The notes under the pieces: generated by a model
The model's database searches: none
What the model was told of the DNA's origin: nothing
Seen by the model: the letters and a program-made list of their open reading frames with translations, nothing else
Translations under genes and position numbers: made by a program
NCBI GenBank assembly: GCA_051155755.1
Contig: DAXETY010000022.1
Coordinates: 1-8,123 of the forward strand
From: DAXETY01 sp051155755
GTDB lineage: Bacteria > Desulfobacterota > Desulfobacteria > Desulfobacterales > SG8-13
Direction of reading: 5' to 3'
DNA: 8,123 bases
Shown: positions 5,813 through 8,123 of the stretch, piece after piece
Layout of the letters: every line of letters starts with the position of its first letter
Position numbering within the stretch: the first letter of the stretch is position 1

Positions 5813-7192
5813 TTACATCACCAGTTCGAATTCGATTTCAGACGCGTCCCGGTCCTTGCGGTCCAGCAATGCCCCGAGCATCTGTTCCATCAAACGCATG
5901 CCGCCCCGGTAACCGACCGTCGGAAAATAGCTGTGACCGACGCGATCGAGAATGGGAAATCCGTGGCGCACCAGCGGAATGTCCTCGTCCCGGGCGATGT
6001 ATTTGACATAGGTGTTTCCGATCAACAGGTCGACCGGGTCGTTTTTGATCCATTGATGCAGCAGCAACATGTCGCCGGGCACCTGGATGTGCACCTCGCC
6101 GGGCACGCCTGCGACGATCTCCCGCAACTCCTGCTCGAATTTTTTACCGGCCGGTGTGCCCGTGACGATGGCCACCGGGTGCATGTCCAGCGACACCAGA
6201 AAGCGCGTCAGCGCCAGCAGTTGATCCGGATCTCCGACCAGCGCCACCCGTTTGCCGTGCATGTAGCGGTTCATATCGGAAATGAGATCCAGCAGCTGCC
6301 CGCGCTCGAATTCCAGCGCTTCGGGCACGTGCACGCCGGCCATGCGCCGCATCGTATCCACCATGGCGTCGGTGGCCTCCAGGCCGAGGGGAAGATCGAG
6401 CACGCGGCAGGGAACCTTGCATTTGACGTCCAGGGCCCGCGCGGCCGGTCCGGAAGCCAGTTGCCCCAACGCAACGGTGCCCATGGCGCTGCCGGTTTTC
6501 TTCAGCGCATCCACGGTAACGCCGCCGGCCGGGTATATGCGGAACGTTCCGGTCATCGGGCTGTCGAGCACCGCGGAGGTGTCCGGAAACAGGATGGCTT
6601 CGATGCCCATCATGGCTGCAATGCGCTTGATTTCCGCCATGTCGGCCGGCTCGACAAACCCGGGGATCAGGTTCAGCCGCTTTTCTTTTTTACCGTTGGA
6701 CTCGGCAAAATAATCCACCATGGCCTTGGTCATACCGGCAAAGCCGGTCACGTGCGATCCCACGTAGCTGGGCGTGTTGGCGTGAAAGACGTATTTGCCG
6801 TCGGGCACCTTGCCGTCGGCCCGGGCCTTGTTGATGATTTGCGGGATGTCGTCCCCGATGGTCTCCGACAGGCAGGTGGTGTGCACGGCGATGACATCCG
6901 GACGGTACACGGAAAAGATATTGTCCACCGCCTGGACCAGGTTGGCCTGTCCGCCGAACACCGAAGCGCCCTCGGTAAAGGCACTGGTGGCAGCCATGAC
7001 CGGCTCCTTGTAGTGGCGGGTCAGGGCGCTGCGATGATAGGCATAGCAGCCCTGGGAGCCGTGACTGTGGGGCAGGCAGCGGTGGATGCCCAGGGCGGCG
7101 TACATGGCCCCGATGGGCTGGCAGGTTTTGGCCGGGTTGACCGTCAGCGCAGATCGTTCTTTGATTTCCTTGGAGGTGTGTCTGAGCAGCAT
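5813..7192 (-). CDS. nifK: NifK, nitrogenase MoFe protein beta subunit
   Basis: NifK is the beta subunit of dinitrogenase. With NifD it holds the 8Fe-7S P-cluster that passes electrons from NifH to FeMo-cofactor. The 459-residue protein has the three P-cluster ligands at C24 (NPAKTCQPIGA), C49 (HGSQGC) and C107 (TTCLSETIGDD), spaced 25 and 58 as in Azotobacter C70, C95 and C153. Other family blocks are RHYKEPVMAATSAFTE, HANTPSYVGSHVTGF and the C-terminal RHGFPILDR with GYRGGMRL. The first ligand comes about 46 residues earlier than in Azotobacter, so the N-terminal extension is missing, as in clostridial NifK of about 458 residues. The start ATG 7192 has AGAGAGG 5 bases upstream. It is separated from nifD by 202 bp, which is long for this gene pair. 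Confidence 0.97.
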   Translation of the reverse strand: MLLRHTSKEIKERSALTVNPAKTCQPIGAMYAALGIHRCLPHSHGSQGCYAYHRSALTRHYKEPVMAATSAFTEGASVFGGQANLVQAVDNIFSVYRPDVIAVHTTCLSETIGDDIPQIINKARADGKVPDGKYVFHANTPSYVGSHVTGFAGMTKAMVDYFAESNGKKEKRLNLIPGFVEPADMAEIKRIAAMMGIEAILFPDTSAVLDSPMTGTFRIYPAGGVTVDALKKTGSAMGTVALGQLASGPAARALDVKCKVPCRVLDLPLGLEATDAMVDTMRRMAGVHVPEALEFERGQLLDLISDMNRYMHGKRVALVGDPDQLLALTRFLVSLDMHPVAIVTGTPAGKKFEQELREIVAGVPGEVHIQVPGDMLLLHQWIKNDPVDLLIGNTYVKYIARDEDIPLVRHGFPILDRVGHSYFPTVGYRGGMRLMEQMLGALLDRKDRDASEIEFELVM

Positions 7193-7394
7193 AAGCGCCT
7201 CTCTGATGAAGGGTTCAGATACGATGAGGTTCCAGTTTTCAGGTTTTTTTTAGAAATCCCTCACACCGCTTCGAGGTGACCAAACGGGCAAGGAACATTC
7301 TGGGGATTTCGGGCGGACACAATGGCCCCCCCCACGGAGGCATTGGTTCGTATGCCGGCTAATTCGCAGGGCCGGACACCGTACCCGGTCGGTC
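7193..7394 (-). other. nifD-nifK spacer with inverted repeats
   Basis: This 202-bp gap holds no gene. An 8-bp inverted repeat, gaaatccc (7253-7260) with gggatttc (7303-7310), encloses 42 bases that include a small cacc/ggtg hairpin (7264-7278). A second hairpin pairs caatg (7320-7324) with cattg (7341-7345) around a run of eight C. A weaker one pairs ccggc (7355-7359) with gccgg (7371-7375). No U-run follows in the transcript direction, so a full terminator is not evident. RNA processing or stability control is possible but unproven. The nifK ribosome binding site is at 7198-7204. Confidence 0.5.
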
Positions 7395-8123
7395 TCAATC
7401 CCAGGCGTAGGTGGCGGCCAGCTCCGGGTTCTTCTGCCAGGGCGCCTTGAGAAAGTGCCGCAGGCGGCTGTTGACCATGCGGTCGATCTCGTAGTAAAAA
7501 TTCACCGCCCCCTGGAATCCCGCATAGGGCCCCCCGTAATCATAGCTGTGCAGCTGTTTGACCGGCAGGCCCAGTTTTTCGATGGTGTATTTTTCCTTGA
7601 TGCCGGCACAGAAGATGTCGGGCTTCAAAATCTCGATCATCTTTTCGGTCTCGTACTGGCTGATATCATCGATCACCAGTGCGCCGCTTTTCATGTCGGC
7701 CATCATGCCTTCGTAATCGGCCATCTTGACCCCGTTGCGTTCCATCGCGGCGATTTCTTCCGCGCTTCTGCGCGGTCGGTATTTTTCGGCATCGGGGCCG
7801 ACTTCCAGCTCTTCGATGTTGCGGCTGTCGGCATCCACCTTGATCGAAGACAGCACCCGGCGGCCCTCGTAATCGTCGCGATGGGCGAATTCGTAACCGG
7901 CCGACAGGATTTCCATTTCCAACTCGCGAAACAGCTCCTGGTAATGGTGGGCGCGGGAGCCGCCCACAAACAGCATGGCGCGCTTGCCCCGCGTGCGGGG
8001 GGCCACTTCGGCCCGGGCTGCATCCACGGCGATCATCTCGTCGGCGATGACGGTGTTCACCCGCTCGAGCAGCGCGGGCTCGCCGAAGTATTCGGCGATC
8101 TTGCGCAGGGACTTGGCTGTGGC
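7395..8123 (-). CDS. nifD: NifD, nitrogenase MoFe protein alpha subunit (C-terminal part)
   Basis: This is the C-terminal 242 residues of NifD. The 5' end lies beyond the right edge and the frame is open to position 8123. NifD carries FeMo-cofactor, where N2 is reduced. Visible landmarks are the GKRAMLFVGGSR segment (46-57), whose Arg matches the cofactor-contacting R359 of Azotobacter; SAGYEFAHRDDYEG; IKEKYTIEKLGLPV; and LHSYDYGGPYAGFQG, whose His192 matches the cofactor ligand His442. The neighbouring Trp of HSWDY is Tyr here. Between EFAHRDDYEG and IDDISQYE lie about 50 extra residues (about 92-141, nt 7701-7850) that Azotobacter NifD lacks, matching the insertion known in Clostridium pasteurianum NifD. 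The HSYDY motif and the nifEN/nifB context argue for the Mo enzyme and not VnfD or AnfD. P-cluster and Cys275 ligands are outside the window. Confidence 0.97.
   Translation of the reverse strand, partial: ATAKSLRKIAEYFGEPALLERVNTVIADEMIAVDAARAEVAPRTRGKRAMLFVGGSRAHHYQELFRELEMEILSAGYEFAHRDDYEGRRVLSSIKVDADSRNIEELEVGPDAEKYRPRRSAEEIAAMERNGVKMADYEGMMADMKSGALVIDDISQYETEKMIEILKPDIFCAGIKEKYTIEKLGLPVKQLHSYDYGGPYAGFQGAVNFYYEIDRMVNSRLRHFLKAPWQKNPELAATYAWD

Noticed and set aside
5783..7279. A 498-codon plus-strand open frame opposite nifK
   Set aside because: It is the antisense shadow of nifK in GC-rich DNA: rich in His, Gln, Arg and Gly, with no recognisable domain. The same applies to the long plus-strand frames over nifE, nifN, nifB and the ferredoxin.
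7265..7285. Possible sigma-54 promoter for nifK (TGG-N-GC on the minus strand)
   Set aside because: Only GG and GC at the right spacing match; the rest of the consensus is absent, so this is likely chance.
7395..8123. Alternative nitrogenase (VnfD or AnfD)
   Set aside because: The HSYDY motif, the clostridial insertion and the adjoining nifK, nifE, nifN and nifB fit the Mo enzyme, and no vnfG/anfG delta-subunit gene lies between D and K.

Overview
This window is the 3' half of a molybdenum-nitrogenase (nif) gene cluster, read almost entirely on the minus strand. In transcription order it holds the end of nifD, then nifK, nifE, nifN and nifB, a thioredoxin-like [2Fe-2S] ferredoxin and a GNAT acetyltransferase. 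The order D-K-E-N-B is the one found in anaerobic diazotrophs (clostridia, methanogens, sulfate-reducing Desulfobacterota). The proteins agree with that: NifD carries an insertion of about 50 residues of the clostridial type, NifK lacks the N-terminal extension of the aerobic enzymes, NifB is a radical SAM domain fused to a NifX-like domain, and NifN keeps cysteines that the Azotobacter protein has lost. The GC-rich coding sequence and the intergenic repeats (gactttttacga elements and tgtcat-cccg-gcagg hairpins) remind me of Desulfobacterales/Desulfosarcina-like genomes. That assignment is an inference, not a proof.

Layout, left to right. Positions 1-322 are AT-rich non-coding DNA built from nested inverted repeats, including a perfect 42-bp palindrome. 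Positions 323-826 (+) encode a peroxiredoxin-fold protein with a degenerate active-site motif and a C-terminal CxxC. It runs tail-to-tail into the nif operon, with 8 bp between the two stop codons. On the minus strand follow the GNAT enzyme (835-1317), [2Fe-2S] ferredoxin (1352-1657), nifB (1713-2975), nifN (3015-4379), nifE (4376-5743, overlapping nifN by ATGA), nifK (5813-7192), a 202-bp nifD-nifK gap with an inverted repeat, and nifD (7395 to the right edge, 5' end outside the window).

How the genes work together: NifB makes the 8Fe core (NifB-co), the NifEN scaffold matures it to FeMo-cofactor, and NifDK receives the cofactor and reduces N2. The small ferredoxin is closely similar to the Clostridium pasteurianum [2Fe-2S] ferredoxin, which is known to interact with the MoFe protein. 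The roles of the GNAT protein and the peroxiredoxin-like protein are unknown. nifH and probably the PII-like nifI1/nifI2 would be expected beyond the right edge, but they are not visible. No tRNA, rRNA, CRISPR array or transposase was seen. The core nif genes are ordinary for anaerobes. The less explained parts are the cysteine set in NifN, the accessory proteins at the end of the operon, and the left repeat block.
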